Shown piece by piece: positions 1 to 13,500 of a stretch of 64,000 nt of DNA. How positions within the stretch are numbered: the first letter of the stretch is position 1; each line of letters starts with the position of its first letter. The position numbers were made by a program, and so were the translations under genes. The notes under the pieces were generated by a model that saw nothing but the letters and a program-made list of their open reading frames with translations, was not told the DNA's origin and did no database searches. This DNA comes from Unio delphinus (Eukaryota > Mollusca > Bivalvia > Unionida > Unionidae), in assembly GCA_029339505.1 (NCBI GenBank), contig JAQISU010000094.1, positions 8,698,501 to 8,762,500 of the forward strand. Direction: 5' to 3'.

Positions 1-32
1 CAAACTCATAATAAATTGATTCATATTTTCAG

Positions 33-140
33 TGTTAGAATATGTGCCTCATGGAGACATGTTCACCTTGTGGACATTCCATGGATTTTTCCCAGAGAGT
101 TTGGTCAAACTTTATGTTGCTGAAATGGCCATCGTTCTAG
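33..140 (+). CDS. RSKR: Kinase exon 1 of window: hinge and helices D-E
   Basis: Follows a TTTTCAG acceptor; donor is G|GTAGGT. It starts with the last two bases of a codon, so an upstream exon exists outside the window. Encodes [13 protein letters not shown], then [18 protein letters not shown], the helix D and E stretch. The G-D-M-F pair after the hinge is the usual AGC ribose-binding region. Confidence 0.85.
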
Positions 141-777
141 GTAGGTAACAAAAAGCAAAACACATTTAGATTGATTCAAGAAAATAGAGACAATGAAAAT
201 ATGTTCTACAGTTTACAATTCATACAGGAAAAGGGTGGAAGTAGTAATATTGCAACAGTTTCATTGTCAGGGTTATTCAAGATAACGAATTCTTTTATGC
301 TTGCAGTCTAGACTAGTAGTTAACAGATTTTAACAGGTCTTGACCTCATTGAATCTGACATGTTTGGTGTCATCATGTTATGTAACTTATTGTACAATTT
401 GGAAGGTGTCACTCAACGTAAGAAAATTTTAATATTTATCCTTTGATCTCTACATGATGGTAGGTGAGGGTTCAGGATTTTCAAATATTGTTTGAGTACA
501 TTCCCCAATAACATTATTATTAGTAAATTAAATTCTGCTACCTCTGTGGTTCTGAAGACCTCCAAAAATCCTTTGAATATCTTTATGATTTCAATCCACC
601 CAAGTCAGTTTATTAGCAGATAGTAAGGTTCCTTTTACTGCATGCTGTAAATATTAGTTTTGAATTGGGATCAATATTTATGTGAATTGTTTACACAATG
701 TGTACATCTTTCATTGTGACTTTGTGCTCCATCTTGTTATTGTTGGTATGTGTTTGTTGCTTGTTGTTAGCAAGCAA

Positions 778-868
<91 letters not shown>

Positions 869-3800
869 ATCCCTACTAAGAAAAGTTTCTTTTCTTTAAT
901 ATACACAAAGGGTAATAACTTTTTGCCCATTACCTCCCCTGCCATTGCTAAGCACCACATGTTTTTCAGTTCAGTCTTCATACAAGATACCTTTTGTTAA
1001 TCCATACCAAATCTGTGTTAAATTTGAACCATCCTAATAGGATTTTTTATTTATTTGGATTAATATTCATTCTTAAGGTGCTAAATGTTTAGTTTCTTTT
1101 AATTTTTCATATATTTTGTGAAGTATGTCACTTTTTCAGACTTGGTTAATTTGACCCAATAAGTTACAGGTGTTGTTTTTAGCAAATTATTAAAATGCTA
1201 TGTTGTTAATTTATACATTTTGGTCGTGTTATGTAGTATAAATTATGATGGAGATACAGTATAGGAGTACTGGACATACAGAGTTATTGGCCCTAGTGTA
1301 TACAGTATAGGAGTACTGTATACACTAGGCAGTCAGTACCTGCACCTACTGGACTGCTTTCCACACAAACGGTAACCATAACAAAAATACTCCATATGAA
1401 TCAGCTATCCATATTAGTAGAACTAAATTGTCCGTTGGAACTGGTTTTTCCAGTTTTCACTGCTTTCCTTCAGAATATTGACCATGCATTATATAGAGAC
1501 TATGTCATTCATCATTGCTGACACAGGGAATCATTTTTTAAAACTGGAAGCAGAGCATAAGAGACTTCACAAAACGGATGTGAATTACTCCTGAGCACCA
1601 GCCCTACTATGATCTGATTATGGAGTGGACAGGTTATAATATCAAGGCTGCTATCAAAGACACATAACAGGTCTTGCTGGGTTAGGAATGCCCACCACTG
1701 GCTACCACCATGCATGATTATTGACAATGAAGACGTCTCTTTCCTTCTGGCTGTTGCCCCCAGTCAACAAAATTCATGGAGATTACAGATATGATGTCAG
1801 GACATATCTGTGACCCAAAGTAAAAAGAGGCTTTCATTTCTGAGAGCCATGTGCCAGCAACATTTTCATTACAATGGTACAAAACACTTTCCACCACCTA
1901 CCATTCTGAACTCTGGGTGTTACATAAAAATTCAGCAGTAATTAACATGGCTGCCTTACTGTTTGTGATCAGAGAAATCCATTGTCATAAACTTAGTTGA
2001 AGAAGTGAAACCAGCAATTTGTGAAAATTTAGTGTTGACAAATAATTTAATTATCCGAGTTAAAGATAGAAAATTTAAGAACTTTGATTAGTATATATTG
2101 AATCCAGTACAATCCAAAAAGGTTCTATTTGAGTTCAAAAGTATTCTTCCGAGTATATCAGGCTTCGTACGGTCTTTGAAGGTCTTTGAGAGTTTGGGAA
2201 AAATGAGGTAGCAAAAATGCCTTGTCTTGAAAAATGCCTTGTCTTGAAAGTTTGGGGAAATCGAGCATATTAAAACGAATGAAGTATTTTTCAGAAAATG
2301 ATGTTGAAACATAAGGTCAAGAGGGGATGTATACAAGGTTGAGATTAACAAGATAATCCACTTCTCCATTAGGTTCAGTCTCTATAATTATTTAATGCTT
2401 AAATATAATTTCAAAGTAATCATTTGTTTAAATTTATTCATTGGATTTTAAAAGTGCGAATTTACATTTTGGGAACATTACTATTTTGGAATTATTTTAA
2501 ATTTATTCAAGGATATTCTGGAATATAACATTGTGATACATCAAGACTGTTGGTACATAACATTATTCAATGCTATTGGTGTACAAGCATATTCAAGATT
2601 GGAAATCATTTAGAACACTATACTTTTGAACTATATCATTATTTTTTTAATTGATTAGAGATATTTGTCCCCAGGTAACCATTACATGATGCATATAATA
2701 TGACTGAATAAACCTCAAAATATTTTATGCAGTTTTGTAATGAAAATTGATCTAAATATTTTATGCAGTTTTGTAATGAAAATTGATCTTTGCTAGCTAA
2801 GAAGAGATTGAAAAATGGAGGAAAAAGTCTTCAAAAATGAGTTATGAAAGATAGCCTGCACTCCTAAGAATGAGAGCTTTAAAACGGTGTGAAAAGGCAC
2901 AACCTCTTGCTGGCATTTGTTGCTAGTTTTAATTGTTAATGCTAGGTGAAGAAATGTTACGTGCTTAACCACCCGTATATCCACTCTCTGCCCCAAATAA
3001 GAGGTCTCGTATTTTATGCATATTTTACCACTAACAAAAATAATGTGAAAAATTACTTTTATTTCAAGCTTGCTAACTTTTAAAAATGTATCAGCAATTG
3101 AAATGCAGAATTAAGCTGAAAAAATTCCATAAGCTAACATACAATCAGACTTTGCTTGTGAATTTTGTTTTGAATGCATTTGCTTTTCTATTTCAGATTA
3201 TCTGCACAAGTCAGGTGTAATTTACAGAGATATCAAGGTAAATGAACAATTTCGTCAATTTACAGAGATATCAAGCTAAACAAGCAATTTAGTCAATTAT
3301 CAAGGTAAACAAACAATTTAGTAAATTTACAGAGATATCAAGGTAAATGCACAATTCATTCAGTTTACAGAGATATCAAGGTAAATGCATAAATTCAGTT
3401 AATTTACAGAGTTATCATTGTAAATATAGAATTCATTACATTTACAGATATATCAAGGTAAATTCACAATTCAGTAAATTTGTTCCTCAGTCCCCTAGCC
3501 CACCCCACACACAGCTACCAAACCTTCACAATTTTGGCGTGAATTTCACAACTTTTTTGTGATTTGTGAATTCATGCTGCATGAAAAAATCACGAATTCT
3601 CCAATGCTTCTATATTTTAAATCTTTATTAAAATAACTGATTTCCCATTAAGTGCTATTGGTGATATTGGCATTTGCTGAAACGGTCTGGTACTGTTCGT
3701 CGCAGTATTAGTGAAACTTTTGTTGATTGGAACAGTTGGCCTGGTACCAAGTATTTTAGCATATTTTAATCTGAATGTAAAAGAATAGTTTTACAAATGC

Positions 3801-6783
3801 TTTTTTGAGAAAATGAGGCCTAACTGGAAGTTTGCTTCGCGCAGGCAAAGCCAACACTGATTTGAATTACCATTCAGTATCATATCTTGAAAATGTCTTC
3901 ACCAGCAAGGAAAAAGAAATGTATTGCACAAAAAGTGAAGGTTAGTTTTGAATATACCAAAAATTGGCTGTGCATTCAGCCATCAAACATCAATATAAAT
4001 ATTGCTTTTTGCACGCAGTGTGCATGGTGGCAGAGACAATGTGAGGAAGCACATTGGTTGCAAAAAACACATAAAGGTTGGGAAAATAATGAATTCGCAA
4101 CAGATTTCAGCTCTGGAATATTTTAACCCATCAACGGAAGACCTGCAAGCTACCAGCATTGAAGCATTGCTTGTGAGTTTTCTTGTTGAACACAATCTAC
4201 CTTTATCAACTGGAAACCATGTTAAACATTTGTTCAAACAAATATTCCCTGACTCAAAGATCGCTTTATGAATTCATATCCAAATTTGTACCCCTATTTT
4301 CGCTATTTGTGAGCCTGTAGGGGTGGCAGCTATGCACACCCAATCACACATAGATTGCCAGCATTTCTGTCAGACAGGGATTTGCTGCCTGCATTATTGG
4401 GTTACATACCATTTTTAAAGATATTTGTCACTATCACAGTGCAGTAAATTTGGTGGTATAATAACACAAAGAGAAAACAGCATTCTTTAATAAATTTATC
4501 CATCAAATTTAGATAGCACATACTGTAATTGTTTCTCTTTCCTATCTCTGGTGAAGTTATCTGAAGATTTTAAATACATTTTCAGAGAAACTCCTAAGAT
4601 ACCATGCTTGCAGTCATGGCAAACATGCTAGCATTTTAAGGTAGCATGTAAGCAAAAGTCATATTATACCAGTAATGTTACTATTTAATGTCTCAGAGTT
4701 GCCACATTTAGTCTGGTTTGTTTTCCTTATTTTTTATTATTGTTATTATTAACAGATTCTGTTGTAATCAGACTGATTATTGATGCTGTAGAAGATAGTT
4801 TGATCATTTTATTTTCTTTGCCTCTGGCAATGTATTTTATATGATTGAAAATTCTTCCATGAAATATTATTCTGTTGGTCTTTTTTTAGTTTTAGTTTTT
4901 TTAGTTTTAAAATTTTATTCAGCATCAGAGTTGATAAGTATATTATACATCATTAGCATAGTGTAACTTATTTCAATACATAGTGCAGATATTCCATAGT
5001 ACATCCAACCTAGCTGTTATAAATAACCTTTCAGAACCACAAGAGACAACTAATACATAGATCATGTATAATAAACTCCTTGCCTATTATTAATAGTTTG
5101 TTGGCTCAAATGTGTTTTTATATTGAGGGAATTATAGTTTGAAGTAAAGTCAAGATATTTTTACCTTGCAAGTAGATAACTTTTTATCAACTCTGAGTAT
5201 CAAAATGGTCTTCTAATTTTAACTGAACCTAGCCTCTTATCTGCCTGCACTAGGTCCAATAAATCTGTATGTCCAGTACTCCTATACTGTATACACTAGG
5301 TCCAGTAACTCTGTATATCCAGTACTCCTATACTGTATACACTGGGGCCAATAACTCTGTATATCCAGTACTCCTATACTGTATACACTAGGGCCAATAA
5401 CTCTGTATATCCAGTACTCCTATACTGTATACACTAAGGCCAATAACTCTGTATATCCAGTACTCCTATACTGTATACACTGGGGCCAATAACTCTGTAT
5501 ATCCAGTACTCCTATACTGTATACACTAGGTCCAATAAATCTGTATATCCAGTACTCCTATACCGAATATGCATCACACTCAGTTTGATTGTCTACTGTA
5601 GAAGCATATACAATAAATATCAAATGCCTGCCTGTTATAAATTATCTGTCTTTCTCTTTTGCAGATGGAGAATATTTTGTTTGATGCTAATGGTAAGATA
5701 ATTTGTGGCATAATACAGTTGTACAGTACAGATAATGTTATTACAGTGACAGTGTTGGTATGACTAATTCAGATCCATGTCTCTCACACTTATAGCTCTA
5801 CAGTTACATAACTTAATGTGTGTGTCATCCAGGTGACTTACTTCCTACACGTTTGTCCTTTGCTTAGAGGAAAATATTTTAAATGCAAATATGCTTTACA
5901 ATTTTAAAATTTAATAACTAAATGACTTGTTATTTTACATCATACCATATTTGATCTGTTACAACTCTTTGGTCTTAAACTAAGTAACAAAAATGATTAA
6001 AAACCAATAAGTTTTGTAAAATTCAGCAAATAATTTATTTCCCTTGAATACAAAATGAAAATTTTAAAAGGAAACTTGAGTATTATAAATTAAATCCTGA
6101 ATAGACCTAATAGCTCGATCACTGGTAAAAAAGTATATGTTCCAACTGAATTCCAATGGTATTCCAATTAAATTCCAATATTTACTATGTTGATGTACCT
6201 GTAGTCTCTAATGTGTAAATATGTCACTCGCCTGGATTGTGATGATGTGTTGACAGTCTATTGATGTATTACAATAAGATAATTAAAAATCTTCTTATCT
6301 GAATTCACTATAATTCCAAATTAACGTTTCAGTCCAAGCATATTATTGATGAGTACCTTGTATGTCCAATGAATAATAATCTGAATAAATAAATCCACCA
6401 AAATGAAAAACTGAACACAACAATAAGACTGATTATGTTTCAAGATGTTTAGGCAACAATGAGTAATTTTTCAAATAAACAATATTATATAAAATGTTAA
6501 GACACAAAGAGCCAGGATGTAGGTAAGTCTCATCTCTAAAACATTAAAAGTTGTCAACATGTTTAGGAATTTCCAAGTGAGAAACTATATCCTTGACTCA
6601 GATTGAGATAAACATATTTACCTCCAAATATAATGTTCTGAATATATAACCAATGCTCTTAGAGAAATATTAGTTCAGTATTATGTTGGTTAGTAACTAC
6701 ATGAATTTGATTTTGGACAAGGTCAGGTAAAAAATACAGATAAACAGTACATGCAATCATTAAGAAAGGCTAACAAATAATAC

Positions 6784-6882
<99 letters not shown>

Positions 6883-7513
6883 CAGGAAAAAAATACACAA
6901 CAGTCCTAGATGGCACAAATTGTCAGAGCTGTATTGTATGCAATTTGCGGCAAATATATAAATCCTTGGTGGTACCAAGTCATCAGTTCTCTGAAATGTG
7001 CTGATTTTTGAAAATTATTCACATCAACCCATGACAGACATGTTGAATTACCATGTCACAAACAGGCGATTTGTCTGCTCCTGTTGCCTAGTGGTTAGAG
7101 CATCCACCTCGGATGTCGGAAGTCATGGGTTTAATCCCCGGCCGAGTCATACCAAAGACTTAAGAAAGAATGGTACTAACAACCACCTTGCTTGGTGCTC
7201 AGTATTAAGAGGCTAGTGTTAGGTCTGGTGTCATGATAATGTGACTGGATGGCCCCAGTACTAGACATCGCTATAAACTCACACTGCAGACTTTGTAGCA
7301 ATATGACTGAACATTGTTAAAGCTACATCAAAAATCCAAATCACACACACAAACACAAACATCATTATTATTATACTTATTATATTATAATTATAGTTGA
7401 TATTATTATTATTATATTATTTTCATTATTATTATAATTATTATTATATTATTATGAAAAATAATATTATTATTAATATTATCATTATATTATTATTATT
7501 ATTATTTTTATTA

Positions 7514-7598
<85 letters not shown>

Positions 7599-10500
7599 TG
7601 CTCTTATAATAGAGAGGGAAAGAAAGGGTCACTAAAAGACAAGAAAGGGGCAAAATGGCATTGCAAAAATCTTAAAAAAGGGTTTGGTTACAAATAGAAA
7701 TGTGCCCATAAGCCCAAAAGCAGCTAGGGGAGTACTGAATAATAGAGATCCAGATACGCTAGCACAGTTTTGTCCATCCTGCAGCCACATTCGGCCCCTG
7801 GGCTGATTTGAAATGGCCTGCCAGAGCTCTCGCAATTGTTTGTGCATTTATGTAAAATAGTCAATGACCTACTTTCATAATATCTCTGCTTAACCAGGTA
7901 AACAGTTGTGAATAATTTTATAGTCATTGCTTTTAAGTTTTCTGCTGTGGTCCTCAGGTTTAAGAAAAAAAGTTCAGCGGCCCATGCTGTCAGATAGAGT
8001 GGAGAGCACTGTGCTGGCTTATTATACAGCAACATATCTGGGTGTGTTTTATGCCGTTTACTACTTGCTGTACATCATACATTAGCAAGTAATGTAGATA
8101 AGTACATGACAGCTCTAAATGTTACAAGTATGATGTAATGGTAGCTAGTTAGTTAGTTAGTTAAATTAAAGTCGTGTGCGCACATATGTGCATTTACTAC
8201 TGGCTAGTGTCATCAAAGATGACTATTTAATTTTTCCCTGGGGAAGGAAGTGTGCCACATCCCCACGGGTATTACTGCATACATAGTATGCTAATTAATT
8301 TGGTCGTCGTGTCGAGTCCCAAAAAGGAACTATCGACACGAATGAAAGACCTTCAGGTGAGTGGGAATAGAACAAACACACACTCAACCCTATCAACCAG
8401 TCAGGGAGAAGACAGTTTTGTGCAATGGCACGATAGAATAGCGAGAGAAAAATAGCTAAATTTGCATACCTGTTATAAATTCCTTACCTTTTGACCCTTA
8501 ATATAACTTGTGCCACAGATATGAATCAGAAATATGTATGGTCTTTGCACATTTTAAAGTCCGTTCATCCATTTTTCTTTTTTTAACAACATCTCCTAAA
8601 CTAACTGCTGAATAGAAATTCATGAAACTTTGACTGATGCTATTTTTGGCGTAACTCTCGGCATAAATGACATTCTTGGCTTCTTCCTCATTGGATATCT
8701 GGGAGGGGGTCAAAGGTCTGATTATCAAAAAGTTTTTAAAGTTAAAGTGATATTTTAAATATTTTCTGTAATAACTTGAAGACATACGTTATATATGTGA
8801 TGAAGTTTGCTTTATGATTGCACTGTGTTGGGATTGGGTTGAGCACAGGGAGGGGATATGGTGGTATGGAGGTTTGGCTTGGAGTAAAATGTGTGGTAAT
8901 TTGCATGCTATTGCAGTAATAGCATGCAGTATTGCAGTCTGTGGATGTTTTCAGCACAGAAGACATAGGATGTTGTTTCATATATGAAGAAATTATGAAA
9001 TATATGGTGCAGCTACCTACAATATTAACAGTGAGTTTGCTGTTAAAAGTATGTAAAGTCATAAGGAAAAAAATGCCTTGCACAGAAACCAAAACTGGCC
9101 ATATGCAAAATATAACTGTTCAAGAGAGATAGTTATTGAATGAGATTATATCCTAAGTGTATTGTAGGATTGTAAAGGTTCTAAAAAAATCTAATTATTT
9201 TTCAGGTCATATAAAATTAACTGACTTTGGTTTAGCTAAATGGCTTGGACGTGGTGAGAAGACTCGTACAATATGTGGAACATTGCTTTATATGGGTGAG
9301 TTACTTAGGTTGACAAACTAATCTAGTTCAGTTCCTGATCATGGCTTGTTATTGCCTCAAATTACATATGGAGGCTCATCTAACTCCAGTAGTTGGTTGT
9401 CAATTTAAGAATGTCTTTCAGCCATTGTGAGAGATGACTCTGGGTGACATTTGAAGATAAATGTCAAAGTAAGGTTAGAGAAGTGTACTTGTTAAGGTAT
9501 ATGAGGTTACTAAATAACCAGCCCAGATGGTTTGCATCTTTAAGTCTACAGCTATATATGTCTGACTGAGACAAACTGAGTTTGATGCCCATCCATGACA
9601 GTTAGACTTTGTATCCCCTCCTGTTACACTGTTTATTTTTTTCACCCATGTGGCAGACTAGTCTCACACATTTCTAATTCTTTAATTTCTTATCTTTGTT
9701 AGTTTGTCTCAAATCAGCTGTTTCAGGTCATTTGTCATTTGAAGATAAAATATGGTGAGATGCGCATTTGAATATTTCTTCTTTAAGTACTTTATCCGGT
9801 CATAATACCTTAGGAGAACTAGGACTGCCTCACATTTCCAACCCTCCCAGATACGATGTTTAGCTAAAGAGAGCTAAATGCTGTCTGACAACCCATGTGG
9901 TAGTCAGGCAGAGTTATCTCTCCTTGCATATAAGACTTGGCAGCATAGTCTAAGAACACATAAGTTATTTCTTCTGCTTATGCCAAAACGCATGCTCTCA
10001 TCACAAGAGTCCTTGCAAAAACCATAATCTTTGTATAATATGTACCATTACAAGTTAGAGTTTTTCTCTTCTAAGAAAAGTATACTCCATCTATATTTCC
10101 AACTGTTTCTTTTCTTATCCCAACAAAGTTCTGTTTTGACAGTTTGTTGACACTTTAGTGTTGTCACACATTTAGGAACTTGCATGGGAAGCCTAAGCCA
10201 CTTCACATTAACTTATCAGTAGCATTCATTTATACATTCTGAGATGTAAATATAAGTATTCAACATTGATTGTAATTAATTATCGGGACTCTACATTATT
10301 ATAATGCTATCTAATATCGCATAAAAATGCATCAAGGGCCAAATGGCATACATTTACTCTTTGGCCAAATCAAACAAGTTATCTCCCTTGTCTTGGAACA
10401 AAATCAGATTCATCACAAGCATTACAGAATTGACTATCAAAGTGTGAACCATACATGTAGATTATCCACCTTAACTCTTTCAGCCCCAAGAAACTTTTCA

Positions 10501-13500
10501 GTAACACTGTTACTGTGCCCCAGCCACACTAAGCTGTGACTAGCTGCTTGTACCCCAGTGTTTTACCTGTTTGGAAAATTTTGTAGAAATCATGCACATG
10601 CCTTCACATTTACTTTAATTTCTCTTCTTGTATCTAATATAAATCCATGAAAATGTCACCAATTAATCCAGATTAATTTGTCTACACAGTGATGTATTTT
10701 CCATTCTATTTTTCCAAGTCTTTCACAATTTATTTATACATATTTTTTTTTACAAAATTATATGCTACATTGTTAGGAATATCACATCATCAGCACTTAA
10801 TTTCATTAAAATAAACCAGGAAAATTTAATATGTGATATGGTTTGAAACAATTTGTACATACATTTACTTGGCAATGTTCACATGCCGTTTTTGGTTAAG
10901 ATAGAACTTTGTTCAATAAACACATTTTGCAGGTTGGATGCTACGTTTTGTTTGGTGATACCATTATGCATTTTTAGGCATATGGATTGGTTTCGTTTGC
11001 GATGTCCGTGTACAGTTTCTCCAGAAATAATTATAAGTGAAAAAAGATAGATTTCTCTTTTTTCCTTGTCAATTTGTCATTGTATGTTGTAGGTCCAGGA
11101 TTCATTCCACTAAAATCATTGATTTGGATAGACAGAAGACGATCGCTCCAATCTGCTAGATCGGCAGAAACTCTTTCATTTTCACTATCAGCATCCGCTT
11201 TTTATGACTGTTTAATTTCAAGAATCTTCAATGTCCCATTCGAAATCTCGCAAATTATCCAACTGTCGAACATATCTCTCCTCTAATTACTCAATATTTT
11301 AGAGATCAAACCAGAGAAACTCCACATTCTCGTCCTCACTGCCATCAAAAACCACTCGTGCTTCCGCCATCATTTTACGATTTTTAAAGAAAAAAAACCA
11401 CGTGTATTGAAACGGATCTCAAGTAGTAATACTTGGTTTCCGAACATTTAAAGTTTGCCAAAACAAACGTAAATTCATTTCTGATTGGTTACAAGTAGGT
11501 CTGATGCTAGGAAAAGCCCCATTTGTAACCAATCAGAGACTTTCTCTCGACCATACATTTGGACCGTGGAGCAGCGGTACCGGCCATTGAATGCAGTAGA
11601 AAAACTTCACGAAAGGCGGTATCGGCCGTTGAATGCAGAAACTGGATTACGCGTTTAAGGCGGCATCGGGGCCGAATGAGTTAAGTTCAAGCCATAATTA
11701 TGTGCAAGTCTTCTAAAAACTCCTAATAATTGAGTAATGCTATTATGAACAGTTTCATATTTATTTCTATTCAAAGGCATTGAGAGCATCCAGGCACCAA
11801 CTTCAGTGTTTTTACTTGTATAGGAGGTCTATGGTTTTCTTTCTCACCACAGGCATTTGCCTCATTTTGGATATTGTCACACCGCCTTTGTAAGTATCTA
11901 TACCAGTGCCTCAGTTCCCATTATATCAAGGTTTTGTGTGTAATATAGAGACTTGTGTACATTTCTGTATTGCTTCCACTCTGGTCGGACAAGTACAGGA
12001 AAGATTTATTTATATGGTTTACTCAGTCATGTCCTGGGGGCCCAGAGTTGCAGAGTGGTCTAAAGCGCTGTCTATTACAGACCACTGCCATCTCACCTCT
12101 GTCTGCGTGTGTTCGAGTCTAAGATTCGGCAAATGTAGATATGTGAGAAAGCTTGTCAGTAGCTTCTCGTGGGTCAGTGGTTCTTTCCGGGGGTTGTCCG
12201 GGTTCTTCCTCCACCATTAATACTGGCCGCCATGTATAGCGTATATTGTGCTGAAAAATGGCATTAAACCATCAAAAACAAAAAACATCAGTCGTGTCCT
12301 GCTCATGCATAATTCTACAGGCGATACTTGAGTCATGTTCATCTGCATAAACATTCCATCATATTTAAGGAGTCATTAATCATTAGTCACCCACATGCGT
12401 AGTGCATTTGACTGCACATGATATATGTTCAGGTCCCAATATGTATGTGTGCAGGAAAATTCTGACTTTGTACCATCTCAACCAATTGTTCATCTAGTTA
12501 TTTAGGTCAATATACAAGAAACAGATTTCTTCTCCCTAAGAATCGGGGATAGCAATTTAAACCATGGTAGCATCTTTACTTTTATTGAATTATGTCCATA
12601 CTGGAATTCCCTCACCTACTAGTCTTGTTTTGCAGCAGGTGACCTCATGGTCCAGGGTCATCCTGCAATGCTCTCATTGTAAATGATTCTTCTACCTAAA
12701 TGGGGGCCTAAAGTTAGCTTACTTGACCATCGTCTCACCATTGGCACACAATTTAGGCACCATCTGTGGAATTGGGGCAATCTTGCTTTGCTCATGGCAG
12801 GTATTTACTGTCTGTACTTACAGAAAGCTGAGGAGCCCATCAGTTACTGTCCTTTCATGAAGCCAGTGGTGCATGCTCTCCCCAGGAACAACATCTTCAT
12901 ATAAAAAATTCTGGAGATGATAGTCATTGTGAAAACCTTTCGCTTGTGGCAGGAACATTTGCATGGCAAGGTAGTTCTCATCTGTCCAACAACTCAATAG
13001 TGGCGACTTATCTCAAATGACAAGAAGGACCAATGGTATGGGACTTTCTAAAGTGGTGTTGTCAACAACAGATCCACATATAACTTTCACCATATCCCAG
13101 GTTCTATAACATTCTGGCCATATCTAGTCTCAGAACGATCAACTAATGCAGACAGAATGTCTCTTTATCCCTCAGTTTTCATTCAGATGTGTACTCAGTG
13201 GGCCTGACCATTTGGTGGACCTGTTTGCAACAAGGTGGAATACCAACTCCCAACCATTGTGTCTCCAGTCCCTGACTAAAAGCTAGGCATTTGATGTCCT
13301 GTCTAAAAATTGGAAATGGCCTGGGTGCATATGCCTGCCTTCCTACACATGATTCAAAAAGCAAGAGAATCAGAGTGTCACCTTATCCTCCTTGGATGGG
13401 AGAAGTTGTGGATCAGTGACCTCATCAATCTCGCAACACGAACACCTCTGAGACGTAAGACTTTCCTTCTCTGCTCAAACACCCACAATGGCATTTGTTT

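Larger units (their letters stand above)
141..3196 (+). other. Kinase intron 1
   Basis: Non-coding. Holds a TA microsatellite (788-867), a copy of the 46-bp repeat in reverse orientation with a perfect palindrome (1255-1335), a tandem duplication of about 34 bp (2727-2789) and otherwise AT-rich sequence without recognisable genes. Confidence 0.75.
5693..9205 (+). other. Kinase intron 3
   Basis: Holds a TA microsatellite (6787-6879), a tRNA-derived SINE (7076-7345), an ATT-rich microsatellite (7361-7598) and a member of a short repeat family (8225-8330). No gene seen; sequence from 8340 to 9200 has nothing I can name. Confidence 0.7.

Noticed and set aside
691..1000. ORFs rich in alternating Ile-Tyr here and at 6787, 16002, 57357 and 61383
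   Set aside because: They are translations of TA microsatellites.
7076..7150. Functional tRNA gene at the SINE heads (7076, 21877, 12035)
   Set aside because: A and B boxes are present, but the acceptor stem does not pair, and each is followed by a shared SINE body and tail.
7444..7653. Poly-Asn ORF, also one at 39552
   Set aside because: Translation of ATT/AAT microsatellites.
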